From assembly GCA_037074705.1 (NCBI GenBank), contig CM073596.1, positions 59,719,619-59,783,618 of the forward strand: a DNA stretch of 64,000 bases, written 5' to 3'. Positions within the stretch are counted from its first letter, which is position 1; each line of letters opens with the position of its first letter. Of this stretch, positions 10,735 through 20,763 are shown piece by piece. Source of the stretch: Zhengitettix transpicula (taxonomy: Eukaryota > Arthropoda > Insecta > Orthoptera > Tetrigidae). The notes under the pieces are model-generated. The model saw nothing but the letters and a program-made list of their open reading frames with translations. It was not told where the DNA came from and made no database searches. Made by a program: the position numbers and the translations under genes.

Positions 10735-11010
10735 GAGCCCAGGCAGGTAACAGTTCCAGAGATGCTTCACATTAAATCAAACATCACAGCTGTTAATGTA
10801 CAGACAGACACTGTGAAACTCAACAATTGCTACTATCCCCCCTTATTGTTACGCTCACCTCTTCGGCTCTCCCATTGTCGTCGAGTGTTGTCAACTGACC
10901 AGTGCGGTTATGTCGCTCTAGGGCTCTTCTTAGCACCTCACGAAAGGGACAAGAAACCCAGATACGTTGCGTGGTTTTATATTATCACTTTTCTTTGGTC
11001 TGTATCGGCT
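10735..11010 (+). mobile_element. hammerhead-type small element, degenerate copy (H2)
   Basis: The segment is homologous to 34085-34385: both have 'gtgaaactcaacaattgcta' type text, a 'cccttattgtta' block, and 'tgtcgctctagggctctt' type text before the motif. At 10939-10971 the core is damaged (CTCACGA for CTGANGA, GATAC for GAAAC). The flanking text 'gtggttttatattatcac' matches the flank of the intact motif at 19591-19633. Confidence 0.45.
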
Positions 11011-11865
11011 ATCTTTCTTATTATTTATTTTTCAATCAGACGTAAGTTAATACGTTCAATTATTCGTAATTGACATCACCCCCCCCGCCCCCCCTACCCC
11101 AGACACTCAATTCAGTGTTTACGACTCGTTAAAAATTATATTAGTGGTAGCCAGTGATACGTGTCTTAGAAATCCGTTTGCTCTGTAATTTCCGGAGGTT
11201 TTGGGCGGAATCCTGCCCTTTTGATGCCCGGATAAAGTTTAAAAATTAGTCGAAATTCGACGAACCACGTATTTTAATCCGAATTTTCAACGCCCGAACA
11301 AATCGGCGCCTTCTCTCTCTGTGTCGACTACAGCAGCCTCCTCTCTCTCTCTCTCTCTCTCTCTTCCAGGTTTGAAGCAACAGGCTAACTGTTAATTACG
11401 GACTTCCATAAGTCCTGAAGCCATTTTCCGAACGAACGAGCAAACGAGTGAGTGACTCGGCTTTGGCCCAACCCACCACCGTTGCGGTATCAATAAAAGC
11501 CCCTCGACTAATGACGTTACTATTTCACGCGATGAGCTGGCTTGAGGGATGGGGGGGGAGAGGGTGGTCAGCCCGAACGACCGCTATGACAAATAGGAAG
11601 ACCCCGCAGCCAAATCCTTTTCTCTCCCTCAAGCCTTGAATTATAGGTCGCCATATTTCAAGCGATTTATCCCGCGAGCTACAAGGTTACAGTGGCGATT
11701 GCAGATGAAGCTGTGGATTTATCTGCCACCTTAGTTGTTAATTCTTCCATTTAACAGTTCTAATATGTAATGGGAGATTTTCATAACGACCACATGTGTA
11801 GCCGTTGTTGGTTTCAATTACTTAACATTAGAGGCAAAAATAAATGATAATAAGTAGCATAGCGA
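11011..11865. other. intergenic DNA with short simple repeats
   Basis: The interval holds a poly-C run at 11082-11096 and a (CT)n tract at 11338-11363. No gene could be supported. Confidence 0.5.
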
Positions 11866-12075
11866 AACACAACGTTTCTGGAATCCTTGTTCCTTTCTTC
11901 AGGTTTATAAAAAAACGCAAGAGCGGAGTGGGGGGCCAAAAAAAATTAATAATTGATTTTGTCAGTCACCATTTTCTACTTATAAACTTCTCGTGTCTCT
12001 CTCTCTCTATGCTATTGCGTGGTTTTTTTTCTCTGCACCTGAAGAAAGGAACAAGGGTTCCATATACTTTGTCTG
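11866..12075. mobile_element. hammerhead-type element as an inverted pair (H3 minus, H4 plus)
   Basis: At 11866-11902 the minus strand reads CTGAAGA, a GGAA/TTCC stem II and GAAACGTTGTGTT. At 12039-12064 the plus strand reads CTGAAGAAAGGAAC with GTTCC, but GAAAC is replaced by TATAC. The two cores face each other about 140 bases apart. Further 3' text ('ctgtggtatttacatcatcac') matches the flank of the other copies. Confidence 0.5.
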
Positions 12076-12582
12076 TGGTATTTACATCATCACGGCCTGT
12101 ATTTGCGTCGAATATATTTTCCTTCGGGGGGGGGGGGTAAATGAGATTGATAGTGTTTCTCTCGATGTTGTTTGTGTGTAATTTCAACCCCCTTTAGGCA
12201 TGTGAGGAGGGGACATTTAGGTGATTGGGTGTGTGGAGGGGTGTTTTGTGATAGGAGAATGTTGGTAAGGTGGAAAATTTACATTGGTTTAATGTTTCTT
12301 AATTCTAGGTAACTAAGATCGTTTTGTCTGGCCGATATATCGGTATAAGTTTGTTAGGATCTTAACAATTCTTTCAATTTGGATAATACTATTATTATTC
12401 CAGATAAGGAAACAAATTTTAATAAAATGTTAACCTCAGAAATGATACTTATTAAGAACAACTAAATTTTCTTTAAATGTTAAACAGGACACTTCTCATT
12501 TAAATTATGTCTTTGTTAATGCATATATTTTATTCATATTCTTTGTATAGTGTTTGTAAGTTTTGCTATATCTCTATAATAA
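12076..12582. other. AT-rich intergenic DNA
   Basis: A poly-G run is present at 12126-12137. A 30-base piece at 12146-12177 resembles 22198-22228. Otherwise nothing is recognised. Confidence 0.45.
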
Positions 12583-12616
12583 TTGACAAGGATTACAAAA
12601 ACTTGGTCGAAACGTC
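12583..12616 (+). repeat. degenerate hammerhead-like motif H5
   Basis: The sequence TTGACAAGG...GTCGAAACGTC keeps the 3' GAAAC half of the hammerhead core, while the CUGANGA box has decayed to TTGACAA. It is listed because the same layout recurs elsewhere in the window. Confidence 0.3.
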
Positions 12617-12711
12617 TGCAAATTTTTCAAATTAAATTGTTCAAATTTATTTCTGTTTTCTTTTTCTGTTGTACGGGTCGTTAATTTCTTCTGTTATTGT
12701 CTCGCAGTCGT

Positions 12712-13089
12712 TACGTTTCCCCTTCAGACCTTGAGCATACGGTAAGAGTTGTTCGCTATTCCCATTGGAATAGTCGGCCAGCTGCCTCCTAAACTGGTCG
12801 AGGCACGGAGAAGGGAATGCTTCGTCCCCACAGCAAACTCCTCTCCCGCTATCGGAAGGGCGTGGGACAAGTACCCAATGCCCGACCTACCTGATGCAGG
12901 TTTTTCTAGGTTTTTCCCTGCATTTCTTTAGGCGAATGCCTGGTAGGATCCTTAAAATATAGCCCGGCGGCCCTTGGCTACCTTCCTCTACCCTACCGCA
13001 TCCCCCCTTTCAAATCCCTTCCTATGCTATTAAAGGGGAGTTGCCACCATGTGGATTACCCTCATGTAGCCTGTTGCCCTAAAAAAAAA
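12712..13089 (+). mobile_element. SINE-like element S1, copy 5 (5' truncated)
   Basis: The copy starts near 'cagaccttgagcatacggtaag' and ends in TGCCCT plus nine A at 13081-13089. The first roughly 150 bases of the family are missing. The tail and body are close to the family consensus. Confidence 0.75.
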
Positions 13090-13104
13090 GATACTAAAAA
13101 TTAT

Positions 13105-13395
13105 AAACTGCACATTGGAACGAAGCCATTAAAAATTTTCTTCACTCTTGTTGCTCCTGCCTGTGTTCGCAATCTTCACACTCATTAATTAAGAAATGCT
13201 GGTTCCTATTATTTTTTCATGCCTTCAATTAACAATTATTTAAGTTAAGTTGTTCAACTATTCAGCCATTATGTTTTAAGTATATTTTATAAATTTTCTA
13301 AACAAGTGTATCATAATTTTTTTTCGTCCTTAGTAATGATATATATATATATGTTGTAAAAAAATATTGTTGTAGAATTGTTTCCCCAGTTATCT
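13105..13395 (+). repeat. direct repeat R2, copy A
   Basis: It matches 14005-14335 in the same orientation, with shared blocks 'actgcacattgga.cgaagcc', 'ccttcaattaacaatta' and 'ttcagccattatgttt'. The two copies lie about 900 bases apart and are diverged by indels. They could be the terminal repeats of one old element or two independent insertions. Confidence 0.65.
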
Positions 13396-14004
13396 TACAT
13401 TCTCTTCTCTTTTCTCGTCCTTATTCAGTTCACTTGTCCTTTGTAAATGGCGGAGGCTTCTCTGTAATCTCTTCACTTGCGTCTAAATGCTCACATTTTA
13501 CTCGATAGTAATGAATACATTAAAATGAAGATCATGGTAACGTGAGGACTAGGAAGGCTCTGTGAAGAAGTGTGACCGTCGTGCGAAGGGACAACTTTCT
13601 TTCTCCCTCCCCCTCTCCCCATTTTTTTTAACGATCCATAGAGAAAGCAGGCATCTGCGTGTGCTCGCTTCATCAGCGTGATGAAAAGCCCCGGATCTTC
13701 CCACCTGCTCCTCTCCTCGGCTATTAATACTTCCTCCCCTTTTCCTCCGAGTCCGAAGACTGTCGCCCAAGAAAGCCATTAGTATTAATTGCTTCTTGCC
13801 AGTTCCGCGACGAGAACGACGCGGCGCCCACTGATGAAGATATTTCTGAGGGGGGGTGGGGGGGTTTCGAGGATGAGACGAGGAGGAGGATGAGACGGCT
13901 ATGGCTTCCAAGAGGAGAAGTTGACAGCAAAACAAATCTCTCGATAAGAAGAGTCCTATTATTATTTCTCCTCTTCCTACTGTGTAAAAAGGTCTGGGCA
14001 TGTC
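13396..14004. other. unique segment between the R2 repeats
   Basis: This is GC-richer than its flanks. Its minus-strand frames at 13549-14001 and 13724-14158 overlap each other and are rich in Ser/Pro/Arg; no domain is recognised. If R2 copies are terminal repeats, this would be the interior of that element. Confidence 0.35.
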
Positions 14005-14335
14005 TCACAACAAAAATTTTAAACGCAAAACTGCACATTGGAGCGAAGCCATTAAAATTGTCTTTACTCTTGTGCCTCCCGCCTGTGCTCGCAATCTTCA
14101 CCTCATTTTGGCTAATGAATGCTGATTTCTTATTATTCTTAATGCCTTCAATTAACAATTATTTAAGTTAATTTGTTCACCTATTCAGCCATTATGTTTT
14201 TAAGTATATTTTATAATTTTTCTAAAAAGTGTATAATATATATTTTTTTAATTATTAGTAATGATATTACATGTTATTTTGTTTCGTCATGTTCTCATTT
14301 GTTTTAAAAGTTCCTAAGAAACAATTATTTCCCAG
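14005..14335 (+). repeat. direct repeat R2, copy B
   Basis: This is the partner of 13105-13395; see that entry. Similarity fades after 'gaaacaattatttccc' at about 14335. Confidence 0.65.
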
Positions 14336-15179
14336 GTTATTATTATTGACCTACTTCTATCAAGTTTTCTCGCTAAATTGCTTCCTTGAAGTCGTCTATT
14401 ACTTTATTTTCCTGAAACGTTTCTTTCATATTTCAGTATTTCATACTTTACTGTTTCTTTTTATCTCTTTATATATATACTTCCCCGTATTCTTCGTCTC
14501 CGTATTTTCCTCATAGTTTCAGCTTCCCCTTCCAATGAAGACTCCTCATTACCTCAAAGTAATCAATGACTGTAACTCAAAAACAAAAATAATTAAACCA
14601 CAATTACTTACATAATTAAATATTATCTGAATTTGTATAAACCATTTAACAGAGAGAACACAAAATTTTTTTTTTGGCTTCATCCAACAACTTCCACGGC
14701 CGAAAATTAGTGATACGACGGTTCCATTCAACACACGTCACTAAACTTGCATTGTTGTGTATTAAAATTTCAAAGTACGCATTAATTTTAAATCATAACA
14801 ATATGTAATTTTCAAATTTTGCATGTCAGTTATAATATTTATAAACATAATATCGGACCTTGTGTCGCTCGTCTTCCAAGGATAACATCTAAAAAAAATT
14901 GTTATTAATCCAATAAATTGTGGTGGAGGTTTCGTGTTGTGGTAAATACAGATTTGTTATTACAAAAGTTGTTTTTAAGTTTTTGCAAACGGTTCAAAAA
15001 TTTCTTATTTCGTAACTTACGCTTCGTTTGGCCGATATAACAGGCTCTTTACAATCAAAAATTTTTGTAAAACATATTCAGAATTTTTTTAAAAAAATAA
15101 TAATTGATATTATATGATTTAAATATGGTCCTAACACTCTAAATTAGCAAAACAGGTTAATTTATATATATATATATTA
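14336..15179. other. strongly AT-rich intergenic DNA
   Basis: No coding, RNA or mobile-element feature could be supported on either strand. Confidence 0.5.
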
Positions 15180-15182
15180 TAG

Positions 15183-15351
15183 TCTCCCGGGTGCGGAGTA
15201 TATACCCTTACTCTGCCCCCCCCCCTAAACGACGCAAAAAAATGGACGCGTACCCTCGGCTTCTTGGGGCCTCTCGGGCGCACGTGCAGTTTTAATTAAT
15301 TCCTTCTCAGGCCCGCGGACAAAGGGTGGCCACTTACCGATGTTATTCACT

Positions 15352-15386
<35 letters not shown>
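15183..15386 (+). repeat. direct repeat R3, copy A, ending in (AT)n
   Basis: The piece begins 'ccgggtgcggagtatata', contains 'accctcggcttcttggggcc', 'gcacgtgcagttttaattaa' and 'cgatgttattcactacaata' and ends in an AT run (15354-15386). It is nearly identical to 15835-16051, so the microsatellite is part of the repeat unit rather than a separate event. Confidence 0.8.
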
Positions 15387-15390
<4 letters not shown>

Positions 15391-15834
15391 ATACTGTAAT
15401 GATTAGACTTTATTACATCAAAAATAAAAAATACATAAAAAAATGATTGGGCGCCAGCAGCTACACACATAGTCTGCAAAATATTAACAATAATTAGCTC
15501 CGGCTTGGTTAATAAAATCCTCCTCCTCTACAAGGTAATGTGGGCGGCTCGGTAGCTATTCATGAACAGAGCTTATGTTCCGCACTGTGTAAAAAATCTT
15601 TAACGTCTGAAGGCACTTTACATTAATGGTGACCCTTACTTTAACTTGTGGCGTCAGCCAACTTGCAGTGGATGGATCACTGGTCTTGTAGGTAGCAGCC
15701 CCACGATCTCCTTCTTCGGCCTCCACGCGATGGACGTCCACACTCCAAGACTTTTGTTCGTTACAGCTCGCCAAATTTTGCACCCTCTCGCCACTCTCAC
15801 TTCACTTTCAGTCCTCTTTGTCTGTCCACTTTCA
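15387..15834. other. unique segment between the R3 repeats
   Basis: A 75-codon minus-strand frame (15556-15783) lies here with mixed composition but no recognised motif. The segment may be the interior of a small element bounded by R3 copies. Confidence 0.35.
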
Positions 15835-16010
15835 CCCGGGTGCGGAGTATATATTCTTACTCCACCCCCCTTCCCCCCAAAAAAATAATGCTAAGAAAAG
15901 GGGACACGTACCCTCGGCTTCTTGGGGCCTCTCGGGCGCACGTGCAGTTTTAATTAATTCCTTCTCAGGGCCCGCGGACAAAGGGCGGCCACTTACCGAT
16001 GTTATTCACT

Positions 16011-16051
<41 letters not shown>
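15835..16051 (+). repeat. direct repeat R3, copy B, ending in (AT)n
   Basis: This is the partner of 15183-15386, about 650 bases downstream in the same orientation. Most differences lie in a C/A-rich patch near 15866-15895; the last 150 bases before the AT run are almost unchanged. Confidence 0.8.
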
Positions 16052-16053
<2 letters not shown>

Positions 16054-16737
16054 CCAGCAACCGCGTGGCTGTCATTAAAACTAGTCTTTAATTTTATTCT
16101 AAAAATCTTAACGACCAGAGTCTATCCAACGTTGTCGTCTATATTTTTCTGGTCTCTGTCCTCGTCATTCACACACCGTCTGTGCTCTGCTTAAGATCAG
16201 CTGGTTTTCTTCTTTTTTAATCTTCTGGTACGGTGTTGATTTTCCAAGAACTTGAAGGCCTCTAGCTTGGTGTTTCCCAGCATACCTTCTTTTATGGTTG
16301 GAATCCGGAGATCCCTATGAAGATCTGAATGCCACTTGGGGGGTAGGGGGGCAGCATCATTCACGTTGTTCCTTAACACCTTATTCTGAAAATTTAAACA
16401 GGTTAATTAAAACTTAAATTCTCTGTTGTTGTTGTTTTTTATCCTGACCCACACACTCGGTGGCCATTCAGATCTTTGTATCCTCGGATGTTTTAGATGT
16501 GTGATATTATCACCAGGACTACCAAGACCCTCAACGTCCCTTTTGTAACGCCATAATTTTAAAATTGTCCACGGATTGTCCTGAGGTGCTATTACTTAAT
16601 TCTACTAAACAGGGGTTGTTTCAACTTTGGAGGAAACAAACAACGAGCACTTTCACTCTGGGGGCCGACCCCCAACAGCGTGTAATCGGGAAACGCTAGT
16701 CCCAATTTCGCTAAAAGGTCTTTTAATTTACTGTTGA

Positions 16738-16776
<39 letters not shown>

Positions 16777-17170
16777 CCCCTCCCCCTCCCTCTCCTCATG
16801 CATTGCATGCGTGTGAGTATATGAGTGTTTCCTTGCTCGTTACGTAAAGAGTTCGCGTTCCATCTACGTCCCGATGAGATTTTTTTTCCCTCCACCTCCT
16901 CACTCTCTCTCTCTCTCTCTCTCTGTCTACCTCGGCCGACGTAAATACGACGTTATTTATGTGTTAATTTCTCCTCCCTTTGCTCGCGCTCGCCGGCCTA
17001 ATGGTGTTCAATGATGCGTCTGGTGTTTCAATAACTCTGCCCGTTCGTACTCACGCAACCGGCGGGAGAGGAAGGCTGCTCCTTCAAAAGCGAGGACCTT
17101 AAATAAGTTTTCCGGCTCGAGGAATCTCAGTGCACCGCCGCGCTATTCATCAAGGAGACTAAATTGAAGT
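16052..17170. other. non-coding DNA with CT microsatellites
   Basis: (TC)n tracts lie at 16740-16773 and 16902-16924. The sequence from about 16930 to 17170 has ordinary complexity and many CpG, with no open frame of note. It may be regulatory, but that is only a guess from composition. Confidence 0.4.
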
Positions 17171-17171
17171 G

Positions 17172-17180
17172 CCTTTGATC
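17172..17180 (+). promoter_or_regulatory. TCF/LEF-type site
   Basis: CCTTTGATC is an exact match to the core consensus bound by TCF/LEF (Pangolin) factors. A nine-base match alone is weak evidence; it is noted because it lies in a high-complexity patch near a CRE palindrome. Confidence 0.2.
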
Positions 17181-17202
17181 AGAACTCGACCTGCCTGCGA
17201 GT

Positions 17203-17227
17203 CTCTCTCTCTCTCTCTCTCTCTCTC
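17203..17227. repeat. (CT)n microsatellite
   Basis: A pure CT run of about 24 bases. Confidence 0.9.
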
Positions 17228-17371
17228 CATCCTTTTTTTTCCGTGAGGCTGCTCATTACATATTTAACTGCTCGCAGCATCAGCTCCCTCACTCTCTTCT
17301 CACCCCCCCCCCACCCCACCCCACCCCCTCGCGCCGTCACTCACTACTACTCCCCTTGCCATCCTGGATGA

Positions 17372-17379
17372 TGACGTCA
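17372..17379 (+). promoter_or_regulatory. CRE palindrome
   Basis: TGACGTCA is the full palindromic cAMP-response element bound by CREB/ATF proteins. A second perfect copy lies at 18181-18188. Function is unproven. Confidence 0.3.
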
Positions 17380-17380
17380 C

Positions 17381-18180
17381 GAGGCGTCGTCGTCGTCTCC
17401 CACGAGCTACGGGAAGGGAAGGAGAGGGGACAGAGAAAGTAAAGCCTTTAATCAGACGCCAATTAAACTGTAGCAGTATCGCAACTTAGTGAAGCAATGA
17501 AATATTTCTTCGCCTTAACAGTGTGTCTCTGAAGAGAAGAGTCCTCGCGACAGCCTCCGGCTAACGAGATAAAAATATTACATTAGCACAATTTTTTTTT
17601 TCCGTTAATTCTGCTTGTTTCGCTTTTATTTCGTTGGGGGCTTTAAAATAGATCATACGAGAGAATTTTACTACACCTTCGCGCCCGGCGTTGCCACGTC
17701 TACTTATTTTTATATAAACCCCGAAAAAGTATTTAATTCTATATTAATCTTTACTCAAGAAGTGATTTAACCTAAATCTAACTGTTCCTAGTTCCTATAA
17801 AATACATAAAAAAAATTTATTCCATCAATCCAAATAAAAATACCTCCGAATTTCTTCTTAAATATACTCCTTGAGTATTGCAAGGATATAATTGTCCCTC
17901 AGTCATCAGACAATAAGAAAGATTAAATTGATTCACAATGTAAACAAATGGCCGCCATATTGGAGTCACTTAATATGGCGGCTAAAATTAACTTACAATA
18001 ACCGCAAGGATCGTAAAGTATTTCGTATTGGTTTTTTTTATTATCATTCGAAGGAGTATTACTGGATAAAATTATACTCTTTATTCAATAAAAATATTTC
18101 TGCTTTATTTCGTTACGGAAAAAAGGAACTATTTCCCTTGTTCGTCGCGTAGTAACGTCTCAGTCTCTCTCTCTATCGCG
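17381..18180. other. non-coding DNA between the CRE palindromes
   Basis: The stretch is mixed, becoming AT-rich from 17700. A short direct inverse pair 'ggccgccatattgg' and 'aatatggcggct' occurs at 17949-17984 and could form a small hairpin. No gene was found. Confidence 0.4.
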
Positions 18181-18188
18181 TGACGTCA
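18181..18188 (+). promoter_or_regulatory. CRE palindrome
   Basis: TGACGTCA within CGCGTGACGTCACGG, an extended perfect CREB/ATF site. It lies about 800 bases from the other one. Confidence 0.3.
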
Positions 18189-18452
18189 CGGTGTCATTGC
18201 CGCGCGGTAATTTAACACAAACTGATCACATTTTTCAATTATAATTTTTTCTACCATAATGCTAGGGGTTTCTCACCCCCCGACAGTACCGTTTTTTTAA
18301 TAATATATGTACCAAATTTTTTTTTTGCAACCTGTCCACGCGTTTAAAATTTGTATTTTTATTATTGTTAATGAATTCTTCTGGCTAATGTTTTTTTTAA
18401 AAAATTGCGCCATTAAAGAATGTATTTGTAGAACAAAAGATGATCATCGTCT

Positions 18453-18488
18453 GTCGATGACGCTGAATGTCACCGAAACGTCATCGAC
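18453..18488. repeat. perfect 10-bp hairpin
   Basis: GTCGATGACG (18453-18462) and CGTCATCGAC (18479-18488) are exact reverse complements around a 16-base loop that contains CTGA and GAAA-like text. It lies inside a 107-codon + frame (18307-18630) whose middle is of normal complexity. Confidence 0.4.
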
Positions 18489-19259
18489 TGGATTATCCGC
18501 GGCTGGAAACCTAATATCCATGGAATATATTTCAGATGATAAATCGTTGACATTTTTAATGTGTTTAAAACAAACGGGGGGTTTTTTAAAAAAAAAACCC
18601 TCAGTCGTATCGTCTATGAATTGCTGGTAAATTGATTCATTCTAAGTCGTTGGCGTGGCTGATGAAACCCCCACAAGAACTCCATTCCAGCAACAATTGT
18701 ATTTTAGGGGAAGTTTGAACACGCGGGTGGTGTTGGATGTCGGGTAGCGGCGGAGACAAACAACCCCTCCCCCCCCCTTCCCTCAAAGTTTGATTGATGA
18801 ATGAAGTAGCAAAGGGGAGATGCCACGAGACGTCGATCCTCCTCGGAGCGAAGATATCGAGAGTGTCGCTAATTCCTAGAAATATAATTACCGTGGCTGG
18901 CGTCGTAGCGCAGACGGTGAGGAGGCAGAGAGGGCGGAGAGGAGGCGGTGTGTGGTGACAGAAGAACAGAAGGAGATAACGCAACCTCAGTTAATTTCAA
19001 GGAACAAAGACCAAGCCCAGCGGCAAGCGGCGTCAGAGGTAGTGATGCTGCACGCACCAAGTAGTCGTACCTCCGCATAATAGGGGAGAAACTTTTGAAC
19101 GTTTCTGTATTGTGTCCGAGACCCCCACCCCCAACCCCCCTGCCAATTCCGAAACTAATTAAATTAAGGCTTCAGACAATCGAGACAGTTTTCCAACCTT
19201 ACTCTTTGTATCAGTACATACGTGATGTAAAAGAGTCCGGGGACTTTCCCTGCATAAAT
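18489..19259. other. intergenic DNA, no supported gene
   Basis: Purine-rich and pyrimidine-rich patches give overlapping minus-strand frames at 18637-19078 without recognised motifs. Nothing was assigned. Confidence 0.4.
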
Positions 19260-19261
19260 GG

Positions 19262-19460
19262 TAAATTATTGTCGGTTAAGCAGTTATTATTAAATCGCAA
19301 CAACGGCGTGGAGGTTCGATTCCAAAAAAATCTTTGGGACAAGGGATCAGGGTTCCAGTAAAGCAAAGGGGCAGAGTCCGGTGTTCCAATTCCCAGCTTC
19401 TCTGCCATCGGCCCCACTGTCAACCCCACTGCGCTGAATAAAAGCCACGGGAAACAGTTA
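19262..19460 (+). mobile_element. possible tRNA-headed SINE fragment ending in (AT)n
   Basis: GGTTCGATTCC at 19313-19323 is a perfect RNA polymerase III B-box. About 40 bases upstream, 'gtcggttaagcagt' resembles the D-arm part of a tRNA, though the A-box is poor. A body of about 130 bases follows and leads into an AT microsatellite at 19468-19505. The head does not fold as a working tRNA by eye. Confidence 0.25.
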
Positions 19461-19465
19461 ACTAC

Positions 19466-19467
<2 letters not shown>

Positions 19468-19505
<38 letters not shown>
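19468..19505. repeat. (AT)n microsatellite
   Basis: A pure alternating AT run of 38 bases that separates the possible SINE fragment from a hammerhead-type element. Confidence 0.95.
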
Positions 19506-19510
<5 letters not shown>

Positions 19511-19590
19511 AATGAAATTTAAGACGGATTGAAAATTAATAATAAGGAAGATGGTGAAATACAGACAAAGGCAGTGATAATATAAACACC

Positions 19591-19633
19591 ACACAACAAC
19601 GTTTCTGGGATCCTTGTCCCTTTCTTCAGGTGC
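19591..19633 (-). ncRNA. hammerhead ribozyme H6, structurally complete
   Basis: Minus-strand order: GCAC (stem I 5' strand), CTGAAGA (core), AA, GGGA-CAAGGA-TCCC (stem II), A, GAAAC, GTT loop, GT, then T (cleavage position 17) and GTGT (stem I 3' strand). Stem I pairs GCAC with GTGT (four pairs, one G-U), stem II has four Watson-Crick pairs, and stem III is the minimal AC/GU pair with a three-base loop. All invariant core bases CUGANGA and GAAA are present, and the cleavage triplet would be GUU. Such short-stem-III type I hammerheads are known from Penelope-like elements and retrozymes. Self-cleavage is inferred. Confidence 0.6.
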
Positions 19634-19768
19634 TAAGAAGAGCCCTAGAGCGACACAACTACACTCGTCAATTTTTTTCTTTTAGAGTTTTGTCAACTGA
19701 ACAGGGCAGTTGTGTCGCTCTAGGCTCTTCTCATTGCCATGAAGAAAGGATCAAGGATCCCAGATAAT

Positions 19769-19770
<2 letters not shown>
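19594..19770. mobile_element. palindromic small element around H6
   Basis: The stretch folds as a long imperfect hairpin: 'agaagagccctagagcgac' on the left pairs with 'gtcgctctaggctcttct' on the right. A decayed second core (ATGAAGA...GATCCCAGATAAT) lies on the + strand at 19737-19768. An AT run follows at 19769-19801. So two hammerhead halves face each other across the axis. Confidence 0.5.
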
Positions 19771-19805
<35 letters not shown>

Positions 19806-19863
19806 TCGGGAATTATGGATATTGTTTTTTTTATGTAGAGCAATTAACGTTGAATTTTCGGTA

Positions 19864-20408
19864 TTTTAGGGCAACAGGCTAGATGAGGGTAATCCACGTT
19901 GGGCAACTCCCTTTTAATAGCATAGGAAGGGATTTGAAAGGGGGGATGCGGAAGGGTGGAGGAAGGTAGCCAAGGGTTACGACGGCCCCCAGTCTATGTT
20001 TTAAGGATCCTACCCGGCATTCACCTAAAGAAATGCAGGGAAAACCCTAGAAAAACCTGCATCAGGTAGGTCGGGCATTGAGTACTTGTCCCACGCCCTT
20101 CCGATAGCGGGAGAGGAGTTTGCTGTGGGGACGCAGCATTCCCTTCTCCGTGCCTAGACCAATTTAGGAGGCAGCTGGCCGACTATTCCAATGGGAATAG
20201 CAAACAACTCTTACCGTATGCCCAAGGTCTGTGACCCTGGAACATACACCTCTCAGAACAGGCCGAGGTGCCTCGGCTTGAGGGAACCTTAGTTCAAAAA
20301 CGGAGAGGAAAAGGCATCCCCAAATGTAGCCCCTTCGTATCTCTCCTATGATGTTCTGCCTGCGAGAGTACATCCCTCGCGGGTTACCTGCGAGAGAATC
20401 CTCTCGCA
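19864..20408 (-). mobile_element. SINE-like element S1, copy 6 (near full length)
   Basis: All body blocks of the family are present from the T-run/tail at 19864 to the terminal hairpins at about 20355-20408. Two hairpin units are present, the outer one with a mismatch (CTCGCAT for CTCGCAGG). Confidence 0.8.
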
Positions 20409-20413
20409 TCGGT

Positions 20414-20519
20414 TGTTTTTTTTAGGGCAACAGGCTACATGAGGGTGATCCACGTTGGGCAACTCCCCTTTAATAGCGTAGGAAGGGATTTGAAAAGGGG
20501 GGATGCGGAAGGGTAGAGG
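20414..20519 (-). mobile_element. SINE-like element S1, copy 7 (3' 100 bases only)
   Basis: A second T-run begins six bases after copy 6 ends, followed by the last 95 bases of the family. The two copies sit head to tail, so one probably inserted next to the end of the other. Confidence 0.7.
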
Positions 20520-20763
20520 CTGACAAGACAGGAGGAATATTATTCTGAGGAAAATAACACCTGTGAGCGTTACGCCAATTTACCCCTCGAAATTAATTGT
20601 TAATATACGCGATGTAAATAGTTATTGAGGAAAACGGAATAATTACAGCGATCAAGAAATCCTTGTCCGTGGAACGAATAGATGTCTTCAAGTTTTCCCT
20701 TTACAGTTACAGTGTTGACAGACTTCGCTTTGTCACTTCTCAGATATTCTAGTCGAGACTTAC

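Noticed and set aside
13549..14001. 150-codon minus-strand frame
   Set aside because: It overlaps another long frame on the same strand, is rich in Ser/Pro/Arg from simple sequence and has no recognised motif.
18453..18488. Hairpin whose loop holds CTGA and GAAA, considered as a hammerhead
   Set aside because: The order and spacing of stems do not fit types I, II or III; CUGANGA is incomplete.
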